Source: Prevotella sp. UBA746 (GTDB lineage Bacteria; Bacteroidota; Bacteroidia; Bacteroidales; Bacteroidaceae). Taken from it: a stretch of 30,433 nucleotides of DNA. The position numbers were made by a program, and so were the translations under genes. Positions 14,753 through 24,100 of this stretch are shown in pieces (position 1 is the first letter of the stretch; each line of letters starts with the position of its first letter). The stretch is taken from assembly GCA_002298545.1 (NCBI GenBank), contig DBKQ01000079.1:1-30433 (forward strand), given 5' to 3'. The notes under the pieces are model-generated. The model searched no databases. It was not told the origin of the DNA and saw nothing but the letters and a program-made list of their open reading frames with translations.

Positions 14753-15916
14753 TTACTTCTTGATATATTCAGTGCCGATGTTGAACACAAATGAAGTAGG
14801 ACCAACGCCACACTCATAATTACCAACCTTAGTTCCGTCGGCTTTAAACATGAAGATGCGACCGTTGCCCTTGTAGTTAGCCTTATTTGTGTCTAGATTC
14901 TTCTGATAGGCACCGATGAGAACATATCCGTTTACAGGGTCGACGCCGATGCAGTTAGGGCTATAGATAGTTTGGTCGCTGTCGGTGATAAATGTAGTCT
15001 TCTGTCCATTCTGGATATTGTAAACCTCGTATGTGCTTGCAGCCTTGCCGTAAGAAGTATTGTTGAATGTATAGATATGAGTGCCGTCGAAAGCCATAGC
15101 TGTGGCATCGAGCAAAGTCGTTACGGTGTTGCCGCTCACTTTGCGCACTCCACCCTTAACGTCACCATAGTTACCCATATCCATCACGTAGATGTTGCCA
15201 CTGCCGTCAACAGCCACCTTGGTAGGGTTGGTAATCTGTGAGTTCTTTATAGGAGTGTCTGCACCAGAGGCAAGGTCGATTACAGATACAGATGCCTTTG
15301 TCACTGCAGCGTAGTCTGAGTTTGCAACATAGAGTTTGCCGCCGGCTACAGCTATGCCCTCTGGGAATGAACCAGCCTGGTAAATTTTCTCCTTGGCAAA
15401 TTCAACGGTGTCGATTGCCACAACGCAGCCGTTGCCCGTAGTTGTTGCGTTCCAGTTATCATCATAACTTGATGTAGAGCTGCCGTAGAATGATACGTAA
15501 ACTTTTCCGTCGGCAGCCGTAACACAGCGTGGCTTCAGGCAGTTCTCGTTGAGGTCGATGTTTGTCTTTATCTGCTTCAGTGAGCGCATTGTCTTAACGT
15601 CTACCACTTCGATGGTGTTCTCTTCGGTTACGGCGAGATACATCTTGCTGCCGTATACTACACCATCGTTGGCTGTCAGTCCGAGCACACGGCCGTTTTC
15701 CGACTTAAACACGTCGTTCTGGATGCTGCTCTTTGCATAGTCTACATACGATAAACTGCCCACGATGTTGCCGCTCTGGTTTCCGCTGCATACAAGGAAG
15801 GCTCCGTTGCTGACGGTTACGGGTTCATACTTTGGTGCGTCGTCGTTGTCGTCGCAGGCGGTGAAGAGGGTTGCGCCCATAAGCAGCACCGCCAAGGTTT
15901 TCAAGTAATTCTTCAT
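14753..15916 (-). CDS. btuG: BtuG-type surface lipoprotein, beta-propeller B12-binding protein
   Basis: The product is 387 residues. Its signal peptide ends in a lipobox with Cys21, followed by 'DDNDD', the acidic export signal that sends Bacteroidetes lipoproteins to the cell surface. The rest is a YncE-like beta-propeller with repeated blade motifs such as 'VYGSKMYLAVTEENTIEVVDVKTM', 'GKLYVANSDYAAVTKASVSVIDLASG' and 'GNIYVMDMGNYGDVKGGVRKVSG'. Characterised BtuG proteins of Bacteroides are surface propellers that bind cobalamin very tightly and sit on BtuB; the gene here directly follows btuB (13 bases) under a cobalamin riboswitch. The same fold binds other ligands elsewhere, so the function rests on context. 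Confidence 0.85.
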   Translation of the reverse strand: MKNYLKTLAVLLMGATLFTACDDNDDAPKYEPVTVSNGAFLVCSGNQSGNIVGSLSYVDYAKSSIQNDVFKSENGRVLGLTANDGVVYGSKMYLAVTEENTIEVVDVKTMRSLKQIKTNIDLNENCLKPRCVTAADGKVYVSFYGSSTSSYDDNWNATTTGNGCVVAIDTVEFAKEKIYQAGSFPEGIAVAGGKLYVANSDYAAVTKASVSVIDLASGADTPIKNSQITNPTKVAVDGSGNIYVMDMGNYGDVKGGVRKVSGNTVTTLLDATAMAFDGTHIYTFNNTSYGKAASTYEVYNIQNGQKTTFITDSDQTIYSPNCIGVDPVNGYVLIGAYQKNLDTNKANYKGNGRIFMFKADGTKVGNYECGVGPTSFVFNIGTEYIKK

Positions 15917-15929
15917 TTCGTTTTTTTAT

Positions 15930-17951
15930 TTAAAATTTATAGTTTAATGTCATTTGATAGCTTCTTCCCGGCATGGGGTAAAGGGCTACGATACTGTATT
16001 GTTTGTCGAACAGATTTTTCAAATCGCCGCGAACTTCTATCCTGTGTTTCCCGATTTGGAACTGACGGTATGCCGTCACTCCGAAATCTACAAACCCCTC
16101 AACCATTGTCGTAGGGTAGTGCTCGTTGTTAGGCCAGCGGCTACTCATACCCGTGGCATGTACCGACAGATTTACCCATGGATTTTCATACCCTATTGAA
16201 CCACTGTAGGTGTGTTCCGGCATATAGGCAATCTGCTTGCCGAAGTTTGGTGACTCGCGGTTTGTACGGTTTTCCACTTTCTGCAGACTGTAGCTGCCTG
16301 CGGCATAAAGCTTATGTCTTGGGGTGAACATGTGGTCAATGCGCAGGTTGAAGTCCGCCCCGATGCTTCTTACGCGTCCGATGTTGATACATGTCCATAC
16401 GAACATGTTGTATGGCACGGCGACAATCATATTCTTAACATGGTTGTAGTATCCGTCGGCGGTAATGTTCATACTTGTATGTCGCGACAGCTTCGGTGCC
16501 CACGTAACGCCAAGGTTCCACTGATCGGTTGATTCAGCATCGAGATCAGTACTGCCGTAGTGGTAGTAATAGCTTTCGTTGAAAGTAGGAGTACGGAAAA
16601 TATTCTTGTATCCTGCACGCAAGTGTAGACTTTCATCGTTTGAAAGGCGCACGGATATTGATGCCGACGGCGATAGCCGACGCATGTCTTTTGCTGAATT
16701 CACTTGCACGTCGAGGCGACCGTCGCTTGCTTCCACGTCTTTCTGGTGGTTAAGATAGAGTGAGTGGAGTAGGCGTGCTACTGCCGTTAACCTTCCTGTG
16801 TGGTATTTTACCGTGGCTGACTGCAATATTGAATGGCGGTAGGGATGACCCATAACGGCGCGTTTCGAACTGCCGTTGAGATTGTTCAGTGCATAGTCTG
16901 CCGAATAGTCGACAGCCCAGTGTTCTGACGGCACGTACAATACGGCGGCGGAGGCGTAGTATTCGCGTTGCCAATATGTTGCATCGTTTATGCCCCCGGC
17001 ATATAGGGCATCGCGATAGACCGACTTCGCCCAGTTCGTCTTTGCGGTGAACTTTGCCGACCATTGGCTTCCCCATCGCTTCTGCCATGCCAATTGACTG
17101 AAGAAGTTGCGGTCGTGGAGAGTCTCGCCACTCACGTTCGTATAGTAGCGCACCTGCCCAGGCAGTTGGCGAGAGTTGTCGTAATAATAAACCTTTCCCG
17201 TCAGTCGACTTGTCGGCTGCGTATTCCAAACAAAGTTTATCTCGCCGTGCCCGCTGTTCATACGGCTGTTTGTGCGGCGGTCGCGTGTAGTAATCGTTAT
17301 ATTGTGTATCGTATACGGATAGTCGTTTTCGGCATAAGTGTATTCTGCTACGGCTGATAGCGAGAACTTGTCGCTAAGACTCTGTTCGTAGCGCAGAAAA
17401 GGACTGAGCAGTCCGAATGATCCCCATTTCACTTGTGCTGTGATATGTGGCTGTCTATCTCCACTTGGCATGCCTATAGTCTTGATATTCAGTACTGCAG
17501 GAGTCGTAATGTTGCGTGCCGGCAGGAAGATATCATCGTTGTCGCCAACCGTGAGCGATAGTTCCGCCACGTTGTCAAGAGCATAGCGCGAGAGGTCAAT
17601 TTCTCCACTCTGGCAGTCGCTTAGCATCACTCCGTCATAGCTTACCCCCGTATGCTTGGCTCCAAATCCGCGTACGGCAACAGTTTTCACTCCGCCAGCC
17701 CCTCCGTAGTCGCGTAGCGTTATGCCCGGTATGCGCCGTAGAGCATCGCCCATGTCAGCCACTCCCATAGTGAGCATGTCTGAACGGTCGAGGATATGTA
17801 CCGGTGCTACAGCGCTTAGGGCGCGCTGGCGACGGTTTTGACTTATGGTAACTTCCTGCAACTGGTGTGTGGGAGCGGTGATAGAATCGGTTTGCGACCA
17901 CATTTCTGCGGACGCAAGGATTGCCAATATCAATGCTGTCTGTCTGTTCAT
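15930..17951 (-). CDS. btuB: TonB-dependent vitamin B12 receptor BtuB
   Basis: The product is a 673-residue outer-membrane receptor. After a signal peptide (about 1-19) comes a TonB-box-like region ('HQLQEVTISQNRR') and a plug domain (about 45-160: 'MGDALRRIPGITLRDYGGAGGVKTVAVRGFGAKHTGVSYDGV'). The barrel follows, ending in 'RGDLKNLFDKQYSIVALYPMPGRSYQMTLNYKF' with a terminal Phe as expected for barrel insertion. It carries out TonB-driven uptake of cobalamin across the outer membrane, with BtuG as the surface partner. Assignment to B12 rests on the riboswitch immediately upstream and the operon. There is no N-terminal carboxypeptidase-like domain of the SusC type. Confidence 0.9.
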   Translation of the reverse strand: MNRQTALILAILASAEMWSQTDSITAPTHQLQEVTISQNRRQRALSAVAPVHILDRSDMLTMGVADMGDALRRIPGITLRDYGGAGGVKTVAVRGFGAKHTGVSYDGVMLSDCQSGEIDLSRYALDNVAELSLTVGDNDDIFLPARNITTPAVLNIKTIGMPSGDRQPHITAQVKWGSFGLLSPFLRYEQSLSDKFSLSAVAEYTYAENDYPYTIHNITITTRDRRTNSRMNSGHGEINFVWNTQPTSRLTGKVYYYDNSRQLPGQVRYYTNVSGETLHDRNFFSQLAWQKRWGSQWSAKFTAKTNWAKSVYRDALYAGGINDATYWQREYYASAAVLYVPSEHWAVDYSADYALNNLNGSSKRAVMGHPYRHSILQSATVKYHTGRLTAVARLLHSLYLNHQKDVEASDGRLDVQVNSAKDMRRLSPSASISVRLSNDESLHLRAGYKNIFRTPTFNESYYYHYGSTDLDAESTDQWNLGVTWAPKLSRHTSMNITADGYYNHVKNMIVAVPYNMFVWTCINIGRVRSIGADFNLRIDHMFTPRHKLYAAGSYSLQKVENRTNRESPNFGKQIAYMPEHTYSGSIGYENPWVNLSVHATGMSSRWPNNEHYPTTMVEGFVDFGVTAYRQFQIGKHRIEVRGDLKNLFDKQYSIVALYPMPGRSYQMTLNYKF

Positions 17952-18007
17952 TATCTGTTTCTTGATTATTCCGTCGCCTAACCCGAGAGTGCGTATCAGA
18001 ATTTATG

Positions 18008-18186
18008 TGGCTTATGGCAGGTTTTCTGACTCGTCAGCCTGACCGCAAACGTCTTCCCGGCATAATTCAGTTGCCAGTGACATTTGGTTTGCGTCTATTA
18101 ATGGCTGCTTACAGCTGCTGGACAGTTGGAGCTTTCCACTCCATTCCCTTCTTTAGCCCCGACACGGGGCTGACCTTAAGCGCCTG
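18008..18186 (-). ncRNA. cobalamin riboswitch
   Basis: The minus strand between the promoter and btuB contains, in order: a GC hairpin (18155-18171, agcccc...ggggct), the conserved core 'GGGAATGGAGTGGAAAGCTCC' split around 18125-18148, the 'CACTGG...GCCGGGAAGACG' segment (about 18050-18080), and the B12 box AGTCAGAAAACCTGCC (18031-18016). These are the diagnostic elements of the AdoCbl riboswitch. It should shut off the btu operon when cobalamin is plentiful, probably by hiding the btuB translation start, since I see no terminator between it and the ATG at 17951. Confidence 0.93.
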
Positions 18187-18217
18187 CAAAGGTAAACAAA
18201 AAAATGTATATAGCAAA
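18187..18217 (-). promoter_or_regulatory. promoter of the B12 operon
   Basis: The minus strand has TTTG (18217-18214) and TACCTTTG (18194-18187) with 19 bases between them, a textbook Bacteroidetes promoter. Transcription would start around 18180 at the first bases of the riboswitch. Confidence 0.8.
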
Positions 18218-18243
18218 GGAATGCACGCCAACTAAGTCTTTTT

Positions 18244-18741
18244 TCAGAGCGTACTGGCTATCTGCATCACTTTACGTGCATATTGTGGGTCTTGTGCATA
18301 ACCTATATTTGTCAGAAATGCATAGTAGTCGCCACCGGTATATTTATATTGCACATCATCCTTATATGCCTTCACGCTTTCTTCCCAATTATTAAATACG
18401 TAGTAACTTCCGTCTGACGGATGACGCAGTCCGAAAATGTTGTGGCTTTGCACGCAAAGGACACTTGAAAAATGTCCGGTTTCCAAAATCGCCTGAGCCA
18501 CCACAATCTTCTTGAACTTCACATCGTATTTGTCAAGAGCCTTGTATAAATTATCTACGGTAAGTTCGGCGCAGTCGCCGAACGATATAGTCCATCGAGG
18601 CATGGCAATAGTGTCAACAGCATTGATGCTCAAGTCTGAAACAGCTTCCGGCGGGATGGCATCTATGTTTGAAGTGCTTTGAGAGTAACCTTGCAGAGCT
18701 ATGAAAAAACAGAAATAAAGAATAATTATAAGTTTGTTCAT
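18244..18741 (-). CDS. GH73-type glucosaminidase (FlgJ-like peptidoglycan hydrolase), secreted
   Basis: The product is 165 residues from ATG 18739-18741 (MNKLIIIL); an upstream start at 18768 exists but adds residues before the signal peptide. Signal peptide about 1-21 ('FIALQGYSQS'). The mature part is a short glucosaminidase domain: 'VVAQAILETGHFSSVLCVQSHNIFGLRHPSDGSYYVFNNWEESVKAYKDDV' with catalytic-type Glu87, and 'YYAFLTNIGYAQDPQYARKVMQI'. This family cuts the glycan chains of peptidoglycan between GlcNAc and MurNAc. There is no cell-wall-binding domain. It lies upstream of the B12 operon on the same strand without a visible terminator between them. Confidence 0.85.
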   Translation of the reverse strand: MNKLIIILYFCFFIALQGYSQSTSNIDAIPPEAVSDLSINAVDTIAMPRWTISFGDCAELTVDNLYKALDKYDVKFKKIVVAQAILETGHFSSVLCVQSHNIFGLRHPSDGSYYVFNNWEESVKAYKDDVQYKYTGGDYYAFLTNIGYAQDPQYARKVMQIASTL

Positions 18742-18821
18742 ATTTATATTAACGCAGTTTTCTCTCATTTATTATATGCAGTATTGTTTTTTATTAGCTG
18801 TTTATATGAAATACCGGGAGC

Positions 18822-18878
18822 GTTTCTATCAAACACTCACGGTGTTTCTATCAAACGTCGCCGGTGTTTCTATCAAAC
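18822..18878. repeat. array B: 22-bp repeats with GTTT-ctatc-AAAC
   Basis: The 13-base element gtttctatcaaac occurs three times, at 18822, 18844 and 18866, exactly 22 bases apart and without mismatch. The two 9-base intervals differ (actcacggt and gtcgccggt) and the left flank is ccgggagc. The element has the same 4-5-4 arm layout and 22-base period as array A, with a different 5-base core. It lies between two minus-strand genes. Confidence 0.85.
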
Positions 18879-18892
18879 AGACAATTGTTGTT

Positions 18893-19709
18893 TTATACAA
18901 GTTCGCCGTTACTCATAATACAATTTTGCATTGCCTTTGCCCAAATCACAGCATCATCTATATTCTTCTTGGTAAATGATGATGAGTTATTTGGCATTAG
19001 GCTGAATATAAACTGTTTCATTTCCAAATTCATTTCTTCTATCTTTTGATAGTTTTCGTCAAGAGCTATAATTTCAAACTTCCATTTTTTAGAAGGTGTA
19101 TGGCTGATTCTTAATTGATAGTTTTGTTCGCCGACCTTGAAGTTCAAGAAAATGTAGCAAGGCCAACTATGAGGATTATAGCCGTAGCTTAGTCCTGCTT
19201 CACATAGTTTCAGATAGAAATGGTATAACCATGTTTCGTACCGATTGGTTCTTCCTCCTTTCTGTCTGACCACCCATGCTGTGTCATTGTCAATCCACAT
19301 GAATCGTTGCCAAGCCTCTTTCCATATCGCTGGATTTTCAAGAATAGGCAAACGCCAGTCTTGGATGATATTTAGCGAGTCGTTGATGATATCGCGGAGC
19401 GACTGCTCCAGCTGGTCTGTGTCTATGTAGCGGAACATGCTGTCGTCGAGAACAGCCTTCAGACACTCCACACCTTCCTTATATGTCGAGTCGTCATTGT
19501 TGGCGTCAATGCCGTTAAACTGTATCATCTGCCTGAAGCTGTAAGAACGAGAGGATACAGACTGGTCCATCATGGAGTAGATTATACTTCGTTTATCCTC
19601 CTTTCGCAGATAACAACCTTTCGACAGCATTGTCCTTTCAAGCAGACATTCTTCCTTGAAGTTGGTATTCCTTGAAAAGTTTATTAAGTTCTTTTCTTTC
19701 AAGTTTCAT
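18893..19709 (-). CDS. unknown protein with a probable N-terminal frameshift
   Basis: The main open frame runs from 19702 (TTG) to 18893 and gives up to 269 residues, with no family I recognise. It is a soluble, mixed protein with 'LPILENPAIWKEAWQRFMWIDND' and 'WLYHFYLKLCEAGLSYGYNPHSWPCYIFLNFKVGEQNYQLRIS'. The only good ATG near the start, 19707-19709, is in another frame and reads 'MKLERKELNKLFKEYQLQGRMSA' before a TGA. That stretch looks like a real helical N-terminus, whereas the first 15 residues of the long frame do not. One extra base around 19640-19665 would join them. Translation could otherwise begin at the internal Met at about residue 25. Confidence 0.55.
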
Positions 19710-19842
19710 ATTTTCTTAAATTAGTAGACTTTTATTTTTACGTAAAAGCAAGTTGCTGTATAACAACTAATTATCTAAAATTTGTATGAGTTAGAAAATC
19801 CACTTACCTTAGCTGAAAGCTCAAATAAGTAGCGTCTGACAT

Positions 19843-20000
19843 ATGGCAAAGGTAAGCATAAAACTTGAGAAAGTCATTCCTTTCAGTGAAATTTATTTTA
19901 CAGGCAAGGCATTTAACGCTATTTCACTTGGCATATGACAATTGGAAAGCACAGTTAGATTTTAATGGTTATCAGTGAAATAAAATCAGTACCCCAGTTC
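19843..20000 (+). pseudogene. remnant of an IS1380-type transposase N-terminus
   Basis: ATG 19843 opens a 31-codon frame, 'MAKVSIKLEKVIPF' and so on, ending at a TGA (19936-19938). It resembles the start of Bacteroidetes IS1380-family transposases, as I recall them (MAKIxIKSExxTPFGG). Further fragments continue in other frames: 'TVRF' (19951-19962), 'NGYQ' (19964-19975), then 'SEI' (19974-19982), matching the family's 'GYQYSEI'. The order is right but the frame shifts at least twice and the body is missing. The sequence ccccagttcgggat (19992-20005) just after may be an old element end. The rest of the gap 19710-20164 shows no gene. Confidence 0.45.
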
Positions 20001-20043
20001 GGGATAGTATTGTGAACTCTTTGGAATCTTTTTACATCGTCCT

Positions 20044-20076
20044 GGCGTGCGGCTTGTGAAAGTAGCACGCCTTTTT
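20044..20076 (+). terminator. rho-independent terminator without an obvious gene
   Basis: ggcgtgc (20044-20050) pairs with gcacgcc (20065-20071), followed by five T. The orientation is plus, yet the only plus-strand feature upstream is the transposase remnant, so it may be left over from a lost gene. Confidence 0.6.
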
Positions 20077-20101
20077 CTTTATGACTTTTATACCGATTGA
20101 C

Positions 20102-20132
20102 TTGTAAATGTAAAATATAATAACTAAATTTG
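20102..20132 (+). promoter_or_regulatory. promoter of the coiled-coil membrane protein gene
   Basis: TTG (20102-20104) and TAAATTTG (20125-20132) are 20 bases apart. The gene also has a purine-rich ribosome binding site, ggagga (20153-20158), six bases before the ATG, unusual for this window. Confidence 0.6.
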
Positions 20133-20164
20133 TAACGGATAAAACAAAAGACGGAGGACGAAAT

Positions 20165-20578
20165 ATGTTTGAGACTTTTTGCGTACTGATGATGGTTTTC
20201 TACATCTTTCTTATTATTGTGAAAGGTGTAGGACATGCCGGCAAAGCTTTGTGCTCTGCTCCTAAGCCAAAGAAATCAGCACTGACTTCATACGACCATA
20301 AAGCGCAGCGAGAAGCGAAGAAGAGGCATCGCGAAGCTGCAAAAAAGCGTGCAGAAGAAATGAAAATAAAACAAGAGAAAGAAGAGGTAAATGAACGATG
20401 GAAAGAGTTTTCTGAGAAATATAAAGATATTGTCAGTGAAGAGGAAATGAAAGCTATTCGCGAATTGACGCTCAAGGAAAACAAAACCAACGAAGAAACC
20501 GTCATTCTGTTCTTAGGAAAGCTACGAGTGAAAATATTGTCCATCTTTAATAGAAAGAAAACAACAAGGACAAAATGA
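20165..20578 (+). CDS. small membrane-anchored coiled-coil protein, unknown function
   Basis: The product is 137 residues. A single hydrophobic helix (about 5-22) is followed by a very basic and charged region (about 35-80, 'HKAQREAKKRHREAAKKRAEEMKIKQEKEEVNERWKEF') that should form a long helix or coiled coil. A second helical part (82-120) and a basic tail ('NRKKTTRTK') follow. I do not recognise the family. The start is well supported by a promoter box and a strong ribosome binding site. It stands alone between a transposase remnant and the tRNA gene on the other strand, a position typical of accessory DNA. Confidence 0.7.
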   Translation: MFETFCVLMMVFYIFLIIVKGVGHAGKALCSAPKPKKSALTSYDHKAQREAKKRHREAAKKRAEEMKIKQEKEEVNERWKEFSEKYKDIVSEEEMKAIRELTLKENKTNEETVILFLGKLRVKILSIFNRKKTTRTK

Positions 20579-20764
20579 ACTTCTTATAATGTATTTTCCT
20601 ACCATCCATATTACTGCAACTTTTGACAATACAAACCAAAGGTCGCACTATTTTTATGTCAACAACCCAAACTTTTTAAACCACCACGAAGCCCAACTTG
20701 AAGTAGGCAAAGAATTCATACTATAAAAATCGTGTTCCGTTTCTGTCCCAGTCATATTACGGAA

Positions 20765-20804
20765 AATGCTCGAAAACCTTATAAACAAAGGACTTTCGAG
20801 CATT
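20765..20804 (-). terminator. hairpin downstream of the initiator tRNA
   Basis: aatgctcgaaa (20765-20775) pairs with tttcgagcatt (20794-20804); an inner stem (ccttataaacaaagg) extends it. On the minus strand it begins four bases after the tRNA end and finishes in a short T stretch, so it probably ends the tRNA transcript. Confidence 0.65.
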
Positions 20805-20808
20805 GTAG

Positions 20809-20881
20809 TTGCGGAGGCAGGACTCGAACGTGCGACCTCCAGGTTATGAGCCTGGCGAGCTACCAACTGCTCCACTCCGCG
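20809..20881 (-). tRNA. initiator tRNA-Met (CAT)
   Basis: The minus strand folds as a complete cloverleaf of 73 bases with anticodon CAT in the loop CTCATAA. The first base C1 faces A72, the mismatch that marks bacterial initiator tRNAs; the other six acceptor pairs are perfect. The anticodon stem is CCAGG/CCTGG, so the usual three G-C pairs are here A-U, G-C, G-C. The T arm has 'GTTCGAG'. CCA is not encoded. A promoter (20923-20953) and terminator hairpin flank it. Confidence 0.95.
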
Positions 20882-20922
20882 ATATTAACCATTAAAAGCA
20901 ACTCATTTCCGAATTGCGAGTG

Positions 20923-20953
20923 CAAAGGTATGAAGATTTATTTAAATGGCAAA
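20923..20953 (-). promoter_or_regulatory. promoter of the initiator tRNA gene
   Basis: The minus strand has TTTG (20953-20950) and TACCTTTG (20930-20923) with exactly 19 bases between. The tRNA starts about 40 bases downstream, so the primary transcript has a short 5' leader to be removed by RNase P. Confidence 0.75.
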
Positions 20954-21127
20954 ATTATTAAGGCGTTTTTTTTAGACTTAGTGTAGTTTTTGATATATAT
21001 CAAGCGAAACTTTTGATTTTATGGTTAAAATATAAAAAATGCAAGTGAGATAAAAGGGAATTTATTAATTTTGCAAGATAATATAATATATATAAGGAAT
21101 TATAAACATTAACAACAATACAACTTA

Positions 21128-24100
21128 ATGAAACAGTTTAGATTAGTTGACAATATACTGGGATGGCTGGCGTTCCTTATCGCCGCCTTTGTATATTGCA
21201 GCACTATCGAGCCGACAGCCAGCTTCTGGGACTGTCCGGAGTTTATCACTACGGGGTATAAATTAGAGGTAGGCCACCCACCTGGCGCACCGTTCTTTAT
21301 GCTCACGGCAAACCTCTTCTCTCATTTTGCCAGCGATCCTTCGCAGGTTGCAAGGATGGTAAATACGATGAGTGCCCTGCTGAGTGCCACGTGCATCATG
21401 TTCCTGTTTTGGACCATCACCCATCTTACCCGCAAACTTTTGTTGAAAGACTGGAGCGAGCTGACGATGTCGAAGACTATCGCCATTGAAGCAAGCGGAA
21501 TGGTGGGAGCCTTGATTTACACGTTCAGCGACACGTTCTGGTTCAGTGCAGTAGAAGGCGAGGTTTATGCCTACTCATCTGCCTTCACGGCAATCGTATT
21601 CTGGCTGATACTTAAATGGGAAGACCATGCCGACGAACCTCACAGCGACCGCTGGCTTGTGCTTATCACCTACATGACGGGATTGAGCATCGGAGTTCAC
21701 TTGCTGAACTTGCTCTGCGTGCCGGCCATTGTATTGGTGTTCTACTACAAGAAGTTCCCGAACGCCAACCTTAAAGGTTCGCTGATAGCACTTTGCGTGT
21801 CGTTTGCTCTTGTAGCAGCAATCCTGTATGGCGTTGTGCCTGGAATTATCAAGGTGGGCGGATGGTTTGAGCTGTTCTTTGTGAACGCCCTCGGTTTCCA
21901 TTTCAACACAGGAGTGATTATCTATATAATATTATTGATAGCCACCGTAATATGGGCTATATACGAGAGCTACACCGACAAGAATCCGCTTCGCGGCAAC
22001 CTGTCGTTCGTACTTTCTGTCGGCATGCTCGGTATTCCGTTCTACGGCTTCGGTTGGTCAGCATTTATAATAGGTATAGTTGTCTTGGCAGCTCTGTTCT
22101 ATCTGCTGAAGCTGAAGAAGAACGGCAAGGCCATTGTTACCGCCCGCATCAAGAACACTATGCTGCTCTCCATGCTGATGTTGATGATAGGCTATTCCAC
22201 TTATGCCGTTATCGTGATTCGCTCTACGGCAAATCCGCCGATGGATCAGAACTCGCCTGAGGACATCTTTACCCTTGGCAGTTATCTGAGCCGCGACCAG
22301 TATGGCGACCGCCCATTGTTCTACGGTCAGGCATACACCTCGCAGGTGGCTTTCGACCGCGACGGCGACTATTGCATACCGTCGAAGACAACAGGAGCAC
22401 CTGTTTATCAGCGCAAGGAGAAGGCAAGCAAGGACGAGAAGGATTCATACTTCATCGTAAGTACGAAAGATAAATACAAGTATGCTCAGAATATGCTCTT
22501 CCCACGTATGTACGACTCGTCGCATGCCGATGCATACGAGAGTTGGATGGGCGGAGTAGACGGATACAACGTAGACTACGACCGTTGTGGAGAGCCTGTA
22601 CAGGTGAAGATGCCTACACAGTTGGAGAATATCCGTTTCTTCCTGTCTTATCAGTGCAATTTCATGTATTGGCGCTACTTTATGTGGAACTTTGCCGGAC
22701 GACAGAATGACCTTCAGGGTAACGGCGAACTGGAACACGGCAACTGGATAACCGGTATTCCATTCATTGACAACTGGCGACTGGGCGACCAGAGCAAACT
22801 GCCGGATGACTTGAAGGCGAACAAGGGACACAACGTGTTCTACTGTCTGCCTCTGTTGCTCGGACTCATCGGACTGTTCTGGCAGGCTCTCGGCAGAGGA
22901 GAAAAGGGAATCCGCCAGTTCTGGGTAGTATTCTTCCTCTTCTTCATGACAGGTCTCGCCATCGTAATCTACCTCAATCAGACTCCAATGCAGCCTCGTG
23001 AGCGCGACTATGCTTATGCCGGTTCGTTCTATGCCTTCGCCATTTGGTGCGGTATGGGTGTTGCGGCAATCATCGAACTGCTGAAGGAGAAGCTGAAGAT
23101 AGAGAATACGGCAGTTACGGCACTCGTTTCCGTAGCCTGTCTGCTCGTGCCGATACAGATGGCAAGTCAGACATGGGACGACCACGACCGCAGCGGACGC
23201 TACACGTGCCGTGATTTCGGACAGAACTATCTGATGTCTCTGCAAGACAAGGGCAATCCGATTATCTTCACCAACGGCGACAACGACACCTTCCCGCTCT
23301 GGTATGACCAGGAGACAGAAGGCATCAGAACCGACGCCCGTGTCTGCAACCTGTCATACTTGCAGACCGACTGGTATATCGACCAGATGATACGTCCGGC
23401 ATACAACTCGCCGTCGCTGCCTATCACATGGCCGCGTCTGGACTACTGCTCTGGCACAAACGAGTATGTAGAGGTGCATCCGGAGTATAAGGAAGAAATC
23501 CAGAAGCTCTATGCCGAGCATCCGGAACAGGCAAAGGCACAGTGGGGCGACAATCCGTTCGAACTGAAGAATGTTCTGAAGTATTGGGTTCGCAGCCGCG
23601 ACAACGATACCCACCTCATCCCAACAGATACCCTTTACGTAACAATCGACAAGAATGCCGTGAAGAAGAGTGGAATGATGATGGCAAGCGACACGATACC
23701 AGACCGCATGGTTATCTCGCTGAAGGGAAAGAATGCCCTGTATAAGAGCGACCTGATGATGCTTGAGCTGATAGCACAGAGCAACTGGACACGTCCGATA
23801 TACGTGGCAACGACAGTTGGACAGGAGAACTACATGAACCTTGGCGACAACTTCATCCAGGAGGGACTTGCCAACCGTATCACTCCGTTTACCACCAACA
23901 AGCCAGGTGCAAAGAACTTCGACACGGAGAAGGTTTACAACAACGTGATGAACCGCTTCAAGTTTGGCGGACTCGACAAACCTGGACTGTATCTCGACGA
24001 GACCGTGATGAAGATGTGTTACACTCACCGCAAGCTGATGGCAACACTCGCCCTTCACCTGATAGGCGAAGGTAAGTTTGCAAAGGCCAAAAAGGTCTTG

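Noticed and set aside
18155..18171. GC hairpin as a terminator of the glucosaminidase gene
   Set aside because: It lies downstream of the B12 promoter and matches a stem of the cobalamin riboswitch; no T-run follows.
20654..20875. 73-residue minus-strand frame over the tRNA region
   Set aside because: Its first half translates the initiator tRNA itself, so it is not a real gene; the tail 'MTGTETEHDFYSMNSLPTSSW' could be a 33-residue frame but has no support.
22445..24058. Two minus-strand frames (266 and 234 residues) inside the DUF2723 gene
   Set aside because: They lack protein motifs, are rich in His/Leu/Val, and overlap a clear coding sequence.
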